Positions 1 through 11,881 of a stretch of 64,000 bases of DNA are shown in pieces. Positions within the stretch are counted from its first letter, which is position 1. Each line of letters begins with the position of its first letter. A model generated the notes under the pieces. It was not told the origin of the DNA and did not search any database. It worked only from the letters and a program-made list of their open reading frames with translations. This DNA comes from Acorus gramineus (Eukaryota; Streptophyta; Magnoliopsida; Acorales; Acoraceae). The position numbers and the translations under genes are program-made. The stretch is from contig JAUJYN010000020.1 of assembly GCA_030737835.1 (NCBI GenBank), positions 1,302,001 through 1,366,000 on the forward strand, given 5' to 3'.

Positions 1-244
1 TAGCTTAAGCATGGCCATACTACTTATCTACACAAGTAGTATAGCTAGGGGGCCCCATCGATGCGCGACGCGCGACTACGTGCGTCGAGCGCATCCCGAG
101 GGGGGGGATTGGATCGAACCACTCACCGCAACCCGGGACCTCGCACATCCCATCCGACGAGATCTGCAAGGTAAGGGCATCAAATTTGGTGAGTAACATC
201 ACAATTTAACACTTAGAAATCACTAGAATTACCAAAGACTTAGA

Positions 245-600
245 CATGCACGCATATGGGCTCGCACGCATGCGAGCACGCACGTACGCACGCATGCCCA
301 AGTGCCCCAGCACCTACCCGAGCCCCTGGGCAGCCCCACGCATGCCCCAGCACGCGCACGCACGCGCGCGCGCGCACTGGCACCCAGCCGCGCACCCAGA
401 CACACGCCCAGGCGCACTGCCCCGCCCATGCGCACGCTCGCGGGCGCTGGCGCGCACTGCGCGCTGCCAGCGCCTGCGTGCACCCGCGCGCCCGCTCCGC
501 GAGCACGCGCACGCGCACGCGCCCACCTGCGCGCCAGCCTGCGCCTGCCAACTCTCCTCTGCACGCGCGCCTGCGCGCGCACGCGCGCAGACAGGCTCCT
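245..600. repeat. CG-rich alternating purine/pyrimidine tract in the outer LTR
   Basis: Dense GCACGC, CGCGCG and TGCGCG steps run with few A or T, including an uninterrupted CG run near 361-376. The alternation is of the kind that can form left-handed DNA. It produces Arg/Ala-rich frames on both strands that are not genes. Confidence 0.8.
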
Positions 601-1496
601 ACACGCGCCCAGCCATTCCTAACCCCTTTTATGTCACGCCCCAGGGCGGCCGTCCCCGAGACGTGGCAATAATAAAATATCAGCTATCAATACTTGAGGT
701 CAATAAAGACTCCAACAACAATACACAAGGTGGCAAAGCAAGATAATGATAACTGACTGAAAAGCGGAAGCATAATATATAAACAATGTCTGTAAATCAA
801 AAACATTATTACAGACTCGAATACACAATCACTGTCCTGTGAGAGCCAAGTCTAGACCAAAGAAAATACAACCTGTGCCACATGCACGAATTACAATACA
901 TACATTGACTCTAGGACTGCTGACAGCCTCGCACTCGCCATCCGCCGGAAGAACGCTCCACGCCCATAAGACCACGCCACAGGAAAGCTCCAACTCCATG
1001 CCCAACACTGCCCCTGAAAAGAAACAGTATGCGAGGGGTGAGCTACAAGCTCAGTGAGTGGCTGGAAACCAATCACCATACTACAGTTCAATACATAATC
1101 AATTCCCTTTTTCAAGGAAAAACATGGGTAGAAACCCAATGGATAACAGGTCACGCAGCGGCGCGACCAACCTCACCCTCACCCTCACTCCCGGAGGGAG
1201 ACTCTTGGGACTTTTGGGGAGAGACCATACCATCGGTCGAAGAGACCCGGAATTACTGGTCTACACAACACTACTGGATCATCTACATCTAGATAATTGC
1301 TCAAATGATGCCTTTAAACATCGATACAAGACCGGACCCAACAACTATGGGAACGGTCGAACAACGAATGGGTCACGCGGCGATATTCTTCACCTCATCC
1401 TCACCCTCACCCTCACCCTTTAGGGGTGACATAGGACTTTTGGAAGAGATTTAGACTGCTCTACACCCTTGGTCCACCGGTAGCCTCTCCCTCGCG

Positions 1497-1915
1497 TAGC
1501 CTCTACCTGGTATACTCCCACGATCAGTACCCTCCGAACTCATCGGTGGCACCTACAGATGGGAGCCCTCTGTCAGGACAGCTTTCCAACGCCGGGGAGT
1601 CCCTACTCGGATCCAACGAAGGGGAGAACGATTCCCATACTTGCAACATCATTCGTTAACCCTCTCCCGGGTAGTATCTACCTGGTATACTCCCACGATC
1701 AGTATGCTTCCGAATGCATCGGTGGTACCTACGGATGGGAGCCCTCTGTCAGGACAGCTACAACCCGATCTCCTCAACTCACCGCTCTACACCCTTGGTC
1801 CACCGGTAGCCCTTTTCCCGGGTAGCCTCTACCTGGTATACTCCCACGATCAGTACTCTTCCGAATGCATCGGTGGTACCTACGGATGGGAGCCCTCTGT
1901 CAGGACAGCTAAACC
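1497..1915 (-). repeat. Tandem LTR subrepeats of about 150-180 bp
   Basis: A block containing ACCTGGTATACTCCCACGAT followed by GGTACCTACGGATGGGAG occurs three times in succession, near 1503, 1679 and 1829, and again near 2236. The copies differ by point changes and spacing. The same block is repeated on the plus strand at 44030-44590 in another family-B LTR. Confidence 0.8.
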
Positions 1916-2934
1916 CGAGAAGTTCCTACATCGGATCCAACGAAGGGGAGAACGATCCCATGTTCACAAAGCGAACCCAATGGAAAACAACTACTCTCGA
2001 TACTCACTTATCGAGATATCAAAACACAGGCATAACAACAATCTATGCAACACACTCATATTAACCTTAAAATAATTAAAGTCCTAAACGGAAGTAACTG
2101 TACAAGCTAGTGGGTCATAATATCGCCAACCCACCTCACCCTCACCCTCACCCTTTAAGGGGTGACATGGGCCTTTTGGGACAGACTAGACTGCTCTCCA
2201 CCCTTGGTCCACCAGTAGCCTCTCCCTCGCGTAGCCTCTACCTGGTATACTCCCACGATCAGCACCCTCCAACGCATCGGAGGTACCTACAGATGGGAGC
2301 CCTCTGTCAGGACAGCTTTCCAACGCCGGGGAGTCCCTACTCGGATCCAACGAAGGGGAGAAAACAGCCTACTCACACGGATACGATCCTCTTGGATCCG
2401 TCGACAACGATTTCTAACACTACTAATGTCATGAATTCTCAAGAATTCCTCCAGGGCGCATAACTAGGATGCGGGGAAACATATATTATAACAACAAGGT
2501 TATAATATTCTCTAAGGCATGCTTATACCAATATAATCTCATTTTGATTTAAATAAATTAAACTAAATGGGAAACATGCATAGATCAAGGCTTTTCAAGC
2601 ATGGGACATGGTGTCTAGGCATGTATGGGCCTCTATACATGAATCATGGATGTATATCCCTAGCATATAATGTCTAACAAGGCATGGTTATATCATAGCA
2701 AAACATGCATTAACATCGTATCTACATATTATAGCTAGGGGGCCCCATCGATGCGCGACTCACGTCGAGCGCATCCCTAGAGAGGGGGGGGGGGATTGGA
2801 ATCGAACCACTCACCATACGACCTGGGACCTCGCGCATCCCTTCCGACGAGATCTGCAAGGTAGGGGCATCCAATTTGGTGAGTAACAACACAATTTACA
2901 CATAGAAATCATTAGAAATACCAAAGACTTAGAC

Positions 2935-3320
2935 ATGCATGCATACGGGCTCGCACGCATGCGAGCACGCGCGTACGCATGCATGCCCGGATGCCCCAGC
3001 ACCTCCCTGAGACCCTGGGCAGCCCCACGCGTGCCCCAGCATGCGCAGGCACGTGCACGCATGCGCGCACGCGCACTGGCCCCCAGCCCCGCGCCCAGAC
3101 GCACGCCAAGGTGCACTGCCCCGCGCGAGCGCACTCTGCGCGTGCACCCCCGCGCACTCCCCGCGCGCACCCCCGCTCGCGCCAGCGCCAGCGCGCCCAC
3201 TCCGCGTGCACCCACGCACTCGCACGCACGCGCCCGCCCGCGTCTGCGCGCCCGCCTGCGCCTGCCAGCACCCGCCTGCGCGCGCACGCGCGCAAACTGC
3301 CCCCAACGCACGCCCAGCCT
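2935..3320. repeat. CG-rich alternating tract in the family-B solo LTR
   Basis: It has the same composition and the same place in the LTR as the tract at 245-600, but a different exact sequence. The composition is shared while individual bases vary. Confidence 0.75.
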
Positions 3321-5139
3321 CTCCCAACCTCTTTTTAACCCTCCCCAACCCCTCACACACACTCTAACCCATATGCATAGCATGCATGAACACCCTAACA
3401 GCCCCCTATGCCATGAAAACCAAGAAAATAAGGGGAAGAGCTCACCTTGTGAGGGGGGTTGAAAGGGGGAGACTCGGGGGCCCTCGATGCACCCGCGACC
3501 ACCTCAACCACCACCACCACCACCACTACCTCCTCAGACCTCCTTTGGCTGCAAATCAGGGGGGGGGGAAAGTCCATGAAAAGGTGCTTGAGAGAGAGGA
3601 GATCAACAACTACCACACATGCACAAACCTAGTCATGCACTTGCACCACCTCCTTCTCTGTGAGGAAATATCACGAACACTTGGGGGGGGGGGGGGGGGG
3701 CTTTGAAAGAGAGAAAGAGAGACCTTAGAGAGTTAGATGTGGGGAATGGGAGGGAGAGAGAGAGAGAAGATATTTTGCCCAAATAAATATCTAAAGAGGG
3801 ATGGAAATGACCATTTCATCCCTGACTTAGAAATTCTGTACATGCTTCACTAGAACAGCCATAACTTCCTCAATATAGCTCCGAATTGCATAATTCAAAG
3901 TCCGTTGGAAAGCCGAGAAGATTATCTACAACTTTCATGTTTATGCCAAGATCAAATAATCTCTCCAGCTATTCCGAAATTAGAGCTAAACATAGAGCAG
4001 GGCTGCTGCCAGAATTTTTCATCCCCGGGGTATACTTGAAAAAATATCCATAACTTTTACTACAGAAATCCAGTTGATCTGATTCCACTTTTGTATGAAA
4101 GCTAACTCGAAACTGAGCATCTCATAATAAACTCATCTTTAAACATCTTCATCTTGGATTTTAACAAAATCAAATCCAAATACCAAATTGGAAATACATA
4201 ACTTCGAGGAGAAAAATTATGTAGCCAAATTTTCAATCAGAGCGCTCCAAATGACACAGGCATAACATTTTAACCCCTCCCCCACACTTCTCACTCACCC
4301 TAAACCAATTACCTAACATGCATGACCTCCCAACAACCCCCTAAGCCATGAAAAACCAAGAAAAGAAGGGGAAGAGCTCACCTTGGGAGGGGGAATGAAA
4401 GGGGGAGATTCGGGGGCCCTCGATGCACCCGCGACCACCTCAACCACCACCACCACTACCACCACCTCCACAGCCCTCCTCAGCGGGGGGGAAAGGACAT
4501 GAAAAGGGAGCTAGAGAGAGGAGGATCAACAACAACAACAACACCTACACAAACCTTGCTCTTCCTCCTTCACCTTCTCCTTCTCTTCTCTTTGAGGCAT
4601 TAACACAAACACATGGGGGGAGTGAAAAGAGAGAAAGAGAGACCCCAAGAAAGTCCACGTGGGGAGGTGGGAGAGGGAGAGAGAGAGGGAGAGGGAGAGA
4701 GAGAGAGACTTTTCTCACATGGGGGGGGGGTGAGTGTAATGGAAAAATGTGGGGGTGAACCTAACCTATTCTCACCCTCTAACAAGCAAAATAACCAAGT
4801 GGTTGCTTCACCACTAAGCAAAGGGGGGTAAGGTTACCCAAGGTCACCACATTCACCAAAATATCTCACACTATTCGACTAATCAATCCAGGAACTCTCA
4901 AAAACCCAGATACGATTCGGAATTGCATATTTTTCAAAACGTTACCGGAATTCGATAAAATTTTTATGGGTAGTACTAAACGGTACCAGGACCCATAATA
5001 TGCAGTTAGATTTCCAATCAGAGTACTCTAACTCCTAGCCAAAATTTTAGCAGCTCCGATCGAAAAACAGAAAGGCCCTGAATGACCCAGAAGTGATCAA
5101 GGTTTAACCAAAATGGCTCCAAATGACACAGGCATAACA

Positions 5140-5515
5140 CCTCGTTTATTGTTTATCCACCAGGGACTGGGTTGGTGTGGAGCTGGAGCATCCCTCTGAT
5201 GTGATTCATGCGTGAAGCGTTCCACCTTTCGGTTGGCGAGTGCAAGGCTGTCAGCAATCCTATTTTCTTGTGTATGTATTAATAATTGTGCGTGTTGCAC
5301 ATATGGGTTGTATTTGGACTAGACTTGGACTCTCACAGAATAGTGATTATGTATTCGGGTTTGTAATAATGTTTTTGATTTACAGACTTATTTATATTTT
5401 ATGTTTTCGCATTTTTAGTTAGCTATTGCTTCCCTGTTGCCTTGTTATTTATGCGATCCTCTTGATTATTGTTCCATTTTCAATTGGAGTTGTTATTGAC
5501 CTTTTGTGTATGATA
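5140..5515 (+). mobile_element. 3' tail of an old plus-strand family-B LTR
   Basis: This segment aligns, diverged, with 45030-45390, the last part of the plus-strand family-B LTR. Shared pieces include GGTGTGGAGCTGGAGC, GAGTGCAAGGCTGTCAG, GGACTCTCACAGAATAG and GTAATAATGTTTTTGATTTA. The terminal CACG...TGACA is lost. The outer minus-strand LTR (1-5139) therefore appears to have inserted into this LTR at the conserved CACCCCTCG site. Confidence 0.65.
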
Positions 5516-5599
5516 CCAAATTTCATATATAGAATCTAGACAAATGGATGATCATATAATATGAGGACACAATCCTGAAAATATGTCTCTAAGAACTAG

Positions 5600-6310
5600 T
5601 TTTACAAGGATTGTTATAGAACAAACATACCATGAGAAGAAGAGGGGAAAAGGATGCACATAAGGGATTCCACCACCACCACAAGCAATCAATCCATCAC
5701 ACATGCATAGCCATAGCCATTATTAGATCAACACCCTCACATAAGTCAAAACAAACAATGAGGTTAAAAGAATGCCATGGAAAAGAAGAGGGAGGTTGGG
5801 GAAATACAAGGTTCACACACACTCATCATCCTTTTCACTCTTCCTTCATTTCCTTCTTTTCATCTTCATTTGCACAACCAAAATCACACACAAAAGGGGG
5901 CTGACCTAGAGAGAATGAGAGAGATTAAACTCAATTTAGGGTTTTGAGAGTGTGAGATGGGGGCAAAAGAGGTACAAATGAGCTTGGTGTGATGAGGTAA
6001 GGAAAGGGTATACTTAGACTTATACTCACCTCTAATAGAGATATTAAGAACTAAGGGTTGGAGAATGTGGTGATACCTACTTAGAGTCACCACCCACCCA
6101 ATCAAAGAACCAACCCAAACTCAATATCAGCTAAACACGAATACCATTTGGAACTGTATAATTTTTAAAACGATGTTAGAACGAGACAAAAATTTACAAG
6201 TAAGTCAAAGCAAATACTAGGGTCACCGATATGAGGTTATATTTTTAAATTGAGCGCCTGAACTCTAAAAATAAATAAAAACATGATATTTAAGTGACAT
6301 AAACTTAACT
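5600..6310 (-). mobile_element. Highly diverged minus-strand LTR remnant
   Basis: The sequence near 6120-6290 keeps the order of motifs seen at the start of family-A LTRs (complement): a CGGATACG..GGAACTG-like block, AACG followed by an ACGA..AAATTTTT block, and a region matching ATATGCAGTTAGATTTTCAAT. It ends in GTGACATAAACTT where family A has GTGACACATATATAACA. Similarity is low and end points are approximate. A frame coding His-rich peptide at 5632-5904 lies inside and is probably not a gene. Confidence 0.4.
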
Positions 6311-7314
6311 GGTATAGTGTCTAATTCATGCCAGATTTGTTTGGGGGTTGGTATATACTCTACCCAATGGTTGCTTCCTTTCTCACGACTCATGAGTTAA
6401 TCGACAGTTTGATTGGCCGCTCTGTAAACATGTAGAGCTACGTGTTTTACAAATGATCAGCACATCAATGATTTCATTAAGGATCAAGGACTTGTGTCTT
6501 TGATTGCCTTGAAAGAGAATAGGACAACATTCCTTCTAGATTAGGAAACATTTTAAAAAAATACATGCAATTTCCTGTTATAACAAAGTGCAAATTCTTT
6601 TTTTAGGCATGAAACATGCTCTCAGGAAAGGGGTCAAGAAAATTCACAAGCACGGTGATAATAAGCATGTTTGTTTGCAGGTATGTGGTCTTCTTCCAAG
6701 ATAAGTGGTAAAAACTATAACTAGTTCCATGCTTTAGCCCTCTTGAAAACACATCATCTTCTAAATCTGTTTAATCATTGATTTTATTTGTCATCTCAGA
6801 CCAACAAACCGTATTGTTAATGTCTAATGCGCTAAATGTTCTTATTACTTGGCCATCTTAATTTTTGGGATACTGTTATAGGTTTTATATAATATTTATA
6901 CACCTTAGACTTTGATTTACTTTCTTTTTGTGTAGGATGTTTAGGATTTTGTTTAAGAGTATATAAAGACACTACTTAACAAATTAGTGAAAGACAAAAT
7001 GAAGAAATTGAAAGAACCTTTCTCAATGAGTTACTCAAATGCCTAAATCATCACATTTTTAGGTATAGAAAGGATGAACATTATTGTAAGTGAAAATATT
7101 TTTTTTTGCAGCTTGCTTTTATAAAATAATGTTTATTTAAGTTTTTGTAAATTTGCTTTATGAAATTATCTTCATTTTGTGATTGTATAAGTTGAGTGAG
7201 AATGAATATTAAAATGATTGTTGAATTTATTTAAATGTTTTATTTATGAAATCTTTAAATATACATATTTATTCTCGTAAAAGAGAAAAGAAGAAAATGG
7301 GATTTCTCAATTAT
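6311..7314. other. AT-rich DNA without a recognisable gene
   Basis: No coding region, repeat boundary or RNA gene could be supported. A short coding-like stretch near 6607-6680 is followed by GT/AG-like signals but matches nothing recognised. It may be a decayed part of the CACTA-like element that brackets the large insertion to the right. Confidence 0.4.
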
Positions 7315-8029
7315 TGTCATCATTAAACCATCAATAGCAACAGATATAGGTTGTCACTATTGGTGATGTTAGTTTAAGTAGACGGATTTAGTGCGTCACT
7401 AAGTATAATAGTGACGGCCTAAAGTCATCGCGGAAAGAGTCAACAGCGATGGACGGATCCCTCGTAGGCCTTTTAGCGACACCCTCTGTCACGCCCCAGG
7501 CGTCCCTGGGACGCGACAAGTGTATATATGATATCAGCAGTCTAAACAGGAGGTCAATAACATACCATAAACAACATCAATATCACAACACAGACAACAA
7601 TGAAGCTGACAGGATATATACACAAATACCGGAAGCTAAAAGACTGAGTCTGTAATTCAAAAACATATCACAGATTCGATACATAATCAATTGTCCTGTG
7701 AGAGCCAATATATACAAAGACATCCAAATACAACACAAACGCGTGCCCAAGCACGGAAAATAATACATACAAGCACAAGGGATGCTGATAGCCTCTGATA
7801 CTCGCGGGACGTGGCGCTACTCCGCTACTGATGAAGTCCCTCGGGGAGCTCCTCCTCCAGATCCGACTCAGATGACACTGGAGAAAAATATTATGCGAGG
7901 GGTGAGCCACACGCTCAGTGAACAGCACGACCCATGCATCACAATTTATATTAACCAAAACCAGTCATCATTAATCTACAAACACATTACACAAGCCACA
8001 AAATGGCAACAACTCCGCAATCCAGTGGG

Positions 8030-8345
8030 TCGCTACTGCCAACCCATTACACCCTCACCCTCACCCTCACTGGGTGACCAAGGATATTGGGACTAACTAC
8101 ACCAATCCAGCAGGTCGCTATCGCCAACCTACTACACCCTCACCCTCACCCCTCAACAGGAGTGACATAGGATATTGAGACTGACAATCATCCATAAACA
8201 AATCCAGCGGGTCGCTACCGCCACCCGCTACACCCTCACCCTCACCCTCACTGGGTGACCAAGGATATTGGGACTTACAATCCAGTGGGTCGCCACATCG
8301 CCGGCCCACCATACCCTCACCCTCACCCTCCAATAGGTGACCTAG
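8030..8345 (-). repeat. Four LTR subrepeat units with (CCCTCA)n and a hairpin
   Basis: Units of about 75-90 bp repeat. Each has a GTGGGTCGCTAYCGCC...-type block with short inverted arms (AGTGGGT/ACCCACT), then ACACCCTCACCCTCACCC and a GGTGAC..GGATATTGGGAC block. The G-rich strand reads (GGGTGA)n, a sequence able to form G-quadruplexes. The 5' LTR holds the same four units at 21365-21700. Confidence 0.75.
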
Positions 8346-9397
8346 GCTCTTGGGACTGACTAGGCTGTTGGTCACCCTTGGTCCACCGATAGTCTCTCCC
8401 CCACTCCGTAGGTCGCTTGGCCACTCCCACGTTCAGCACAGTCCTTCACCAAAATCAGGAGGCGCCTACTGATGAGAGCCCCTGCACGGGACGACCTTTC
8501 CAATGCCGGGGTAGTCTCTAAAGGATCCAACGAAGGGAGCAGAACAGCCTATCCATCGCATATGATCCACTCGGATCCGCAGACAACACATCCTACCAAC
8601 TCTAATGTCCTGAATTCCTCAGAATTCCTCCAGGGCGCATAACCAAGATGCGGGGAACATGCATAAAAGTTATAACAAGGTTGGAATATTAACGGGGAAA
8701 CAAATCCTTGGGAGGGCAGCGTGAGGTCCCCATATAGGACATCCCGACAACCAAACAAGGAACACGGAGTACCCTAGCCCGGGTCTCACCGCTGTCCTCG
8801 CGAGGCCCCTCCCCTATGATATTCACTAAGTCAAACTAATAATCACATGCTCGCATTTTTATTTAAATAAATTAAATTAAATTAAATGGGAACATGCATC
8901 GGTCGGGCTTCCTAGCATGGAAACATGATAACAGGGTGCATGGTTCTTATACGGGTCCTAAGGGTATAAGTCCATAGCATACAAATCTAGGGTGGCATGC
9001 ATACTATAGATTATCATGCTTTCATAGCTTTTCATATTAAACAGGTTAATATTTACTATGGTGCCCAGGGGAGGACGGTACACGCCCAAGTGCATGTACC
9101 GCCTCCCATACTGGGTTGGATCGTCCCACTCACCGGAGATCGGTCGTCGCGCGACCGTCCGTCAAGATCTGCAAGATAGGGTAATCAACTGGGTGAGAAA
9201 CCACACAATTTATACATAGAAATGCACAGAAATACCCAAAACTCGGATAAGCATGTATACGGGCTCGCACGCATGCGAGCACGCGTGTACGCACGCGAGT
9301 CCGAGTGCCCCGACACCTACCCGAACCCTCGGGCAGCCATTCGCATGGCCCCCTGCATGCGCACGCACGAATGCACACGCACGCACACACCCCGGCA

Positions 9398-11881
9398 TGT
9401 AACGTCTCTGTATTTTTAGCCTTATATATTTAAAATAAATATATAATGGAAATTTTAATTGAAATTTAATTATTTCATTTTTTTTATTTGGCGGTAGGCC
9501 CAAATGGGTCTAATTTGATTTATAATTTTGATAATTATAAATTGATGTTGAAATATTTATTTTATATTTTTTGGAGATCTTTATAGTCTCAAGATATTTT
9601 GGTTGAAATTTGGTGAGATTCGGAGTTAGGGAAATTAGGTTTTTAGGATTTTGTGTTAAGTTATTGGGCCCAGGGATCTAGTTGCGAATCCAGAATATCT
9701 TTTAATAGGCTTCAGGGATCTGTTTGTAAATCGGATAGGGATCTGTCTGTAAATCGGATAAGGACCTAGTTGTAAACCCGTAATACTTGAGGGGTCGTTT
9801 TGTAATTTGGTAAAAACCCCTTTTATATAACACGTTTTGGGTTAGGGTTTGCATCAGAATTCTCATGGGACAAGAAAGGTGATGGTGACCTAACTCTACC
9901 CGTGGAGCACTACAAGGTGATAAATCTTTCTCTTTTGATTTTTATTGTTTAGTGTTTCAATTTAGTTTGGTTAGGAGATGATTGTGTCAATCTATTATTT
10001 GGGAAAGAATATTGATGGGTTAGGGTTAGGGTTTGATTGATTTTAAATAGATGATGTTTTATTAGATTTCAATGGATCTCGAAGGATTTCTTAAGATCAA
10101 ACTAGATTTATTGGTTTTTGGGATTTAAGAGTTATTTTCGGGTTGATTGTATACCTGATCATTAAATCGTGTTTTTTACTATGATAGAGTCGTTTCTGGG
10201 AAAATTGTATTTCACAAACAGAAATAGGTTTCGAAAGGATCTTTCCAACGAATCTTGAATCGGATGATTTGGAGTTACGGTTAGAAAGTTATGATTTTTC
10301 AAATATTTCTGTGCAGTTTCTTAGAATTCAAATATTTAGCTTCATGACGAAGTTTGATGAAATTTAGAGATTTAAAAGGATCAAAAATGGATGTTTAATC
10401 AGTATAATTTGATTTGTGGGTTTTGATGATTTTATTGATCTTGGTGATTCAAATTGGATTTTTAAATCAATTAATTTGGTTTAGTGAGATCAATGAATAT
10501 TAATTGAATATTATTGTTATTTGGATGTAAATTGATTGGATTGAGTTATTTGGATCATTGGAGTTATAGTGGAGCCGTAATGGATCATTGGAGTTGTATT
10601 GGATTATTTGTCTAAATATTTTATTCGAGGATTGATCGATTATGTGAGCCTTATGAAATAAATGGATATTGATTATCGGATCATTGTGAGATATGAACAT
10701 TTTAATTTTTATTCAGAGTTGGGATTTTTGTTAGGCCTTTAAGGTGAGTTGCGGATTGTAGGTCTATTTGGTACGGGCTCTTGGGATTATTGGGCCGAGC
10801 GCTGTTGTCAGTTGTTTGTCATGATTGAATGATTTCTTATTTATTGATTGCATAATTGTTATGCTAGGTTATCCACGTGCGAGTGTGTAGCGTTCATGCA
10901 CGTGCATCGGTTTGTATTGCGTGGACTGGAGGTGAGTGGATGTCTCTATATTATTTGAAAAGCATCATATTATTTTATGATTATGAAATCTATCTTGTAT
11001 GAAGCATAAGAGCATGTTGTCATCATATAGGTTGATATTTTGGATATATTGTATGCATTGGAAATTATGGGATTTATGAAAATTGTTGCATGCTGTATAC
11101 TTGAAAGAAGTAGTTTTGATTGTGCATGCATCAAATCGTCTAGGTGGCTCAATCTAGGTGGCTGCGGTCTAAATTTGACCCAAGTCTAGGTGGCTATGTC
11201 TACGTGGCCCGATTTCCAAAGTGAAATCTCTGCGGCTAGGTGTCGTGGAAAGCGGGCATGCGTGTCCGTTGCATTCATATACATCATGTAGTTTGAAATC
11301 ATGAGAAGATTTTTATGACATCACATTTTATTCGAAAGAGAAATGTTATTATATTCTTGAATGTTTTAAATGGCTTCTTTATTATAAGCTTTGCTTTATA
11401 TTACAACAATTGTTCCATAGACACTTTTTAACTGATTATTTTGAAGTATAATATATTATTGGGACACTTGTGTCCATTCACTGAGCGTGTGGTAGCTCAT
11501 CCCTCTCTCTTCCCAACCTTTCAGATTAGCTGTTGGTGGTTGTCGATCTCGTTAAGGCGTTGGAGGTTGAAGCTCGTATTTTATTTCCGGAGCACTAGAC
11601 TTGTGTAAAAGGTGTTGATCATTTCTTTGGCATGTAGAGGACCCATATGTATGATAGTGTGGATATATAAATTTAGTTGTTCCCGATGTATATTGAATTT
11701 GTGTTGGATTTTGGCCTTGACCATATATGTATAATTATGGTGATGTATTCATATGTTCTCTGGATGAAAACAAAAAAAAAAAAAAATATATATATATATA
11801 GAACTCTGAGATTCAAGGAATTTAGTTAACGCACCCGGATTTCACGCTTCAAAACGGAGCCGTGGATTTGGGGGCGTTACA
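9398..11881 (+). mobile_element. 5' LTR of the LARD-like element (2.48 kb)
   Basis: It begins TGTAACGTCTCTGTATTTTT and ends GGGGGCGTTACA. It contains a TATA box (9824-9830), a donor-like CTACAAGGTGATAA at 9911-9924, CACGTG-core elements near 10873 and 10897, GGTGAGTGG at 10931, the motif CACTGAGCGTGTGGTAGCTC (about 11478) followed by a pyrimidine run and CAG (11522-11524), and an AT repeat near 11787-11800. Confidence 0.92.
9824..9830 (+). promoter_or_regulatory. TATA box of the family-D 5' LTR
   Basis: TATATAA lies in a CCCTTTTATATAACACG context about 430 bp into the LTR. The copy in the 3' LTR is at 13826-13832. Transcription would start about 30 bp downstream, leaving most of the LTR as transcribed R/U5. 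Confidence 0.6.

Larger units (their letters stand above)
632..4267 (-). mobile_element. Solo LTR, family B (3.64 kb)
   Basis: A complete LTR on the minus strand begins TGTCACGCCCCAGGG and ends GACACAGGCATAACA in plus-strand reading. It is flanked by the identical 5-bp duplication TTTTA at 627-631 and 4268-4272. No internal region adjoins it, so it is a solo LTR, the usual product of recombination between the two LTRs of a full element. Inside are about 150-180-bp subrepeats (1497-1915, with another copy near 2225), (CCCTCA)n runs, a CG-rich tract at 2935-3320 and a CT-rich leader near 3700-3780. The host sequence is another family-B LTR, hit within a few bases of the end of its own CG-rich tract. 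Confidence 0.9.
1..5139 (-). mobile_element. Outer family-B chromovirus LTR, interrupted by a nested LTR
   Basis: This is a minus-strand LTR whose far end lies left of the window. It is split by the solo LTR at 632-4267. The parts 1-631 and 4273-5139 rejoin into one LTR that aligns along its length with the nested copy and with the plus-strand LTR at 41651. It ends at 5139 with GGCATAACA, the reverse complement of the family-B start TGTTATGCC. The next bases, CCTCG (5140-5144), would be its target duplication, but the matching copy is off the window. It carries the block between CTTGCAG and GTGAGTGG (complement, about 118-168), a CG-rich tract and a CT-rich leader. No protein is encoded; the long frames through the CG-rich part are composition artefacts. 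Confidence 0.8.

Noticed and set aside
1171-1190. Telomere-like or CRISPR-like short repeats (CCCTCACCCTCACC)
   Set aside because: The unit is GGGTGA, not the plant telomere TTTAGGG. It is a subrepeat of the LTRs, and CRISPR arrays are not expected in plant nuclear DNA.
3487-3616. Histidine-rich peptide (CCACCACCAC run)
   Set aside because: A simple CCA repeat in the LTR leader; its length differs between LTR copies.
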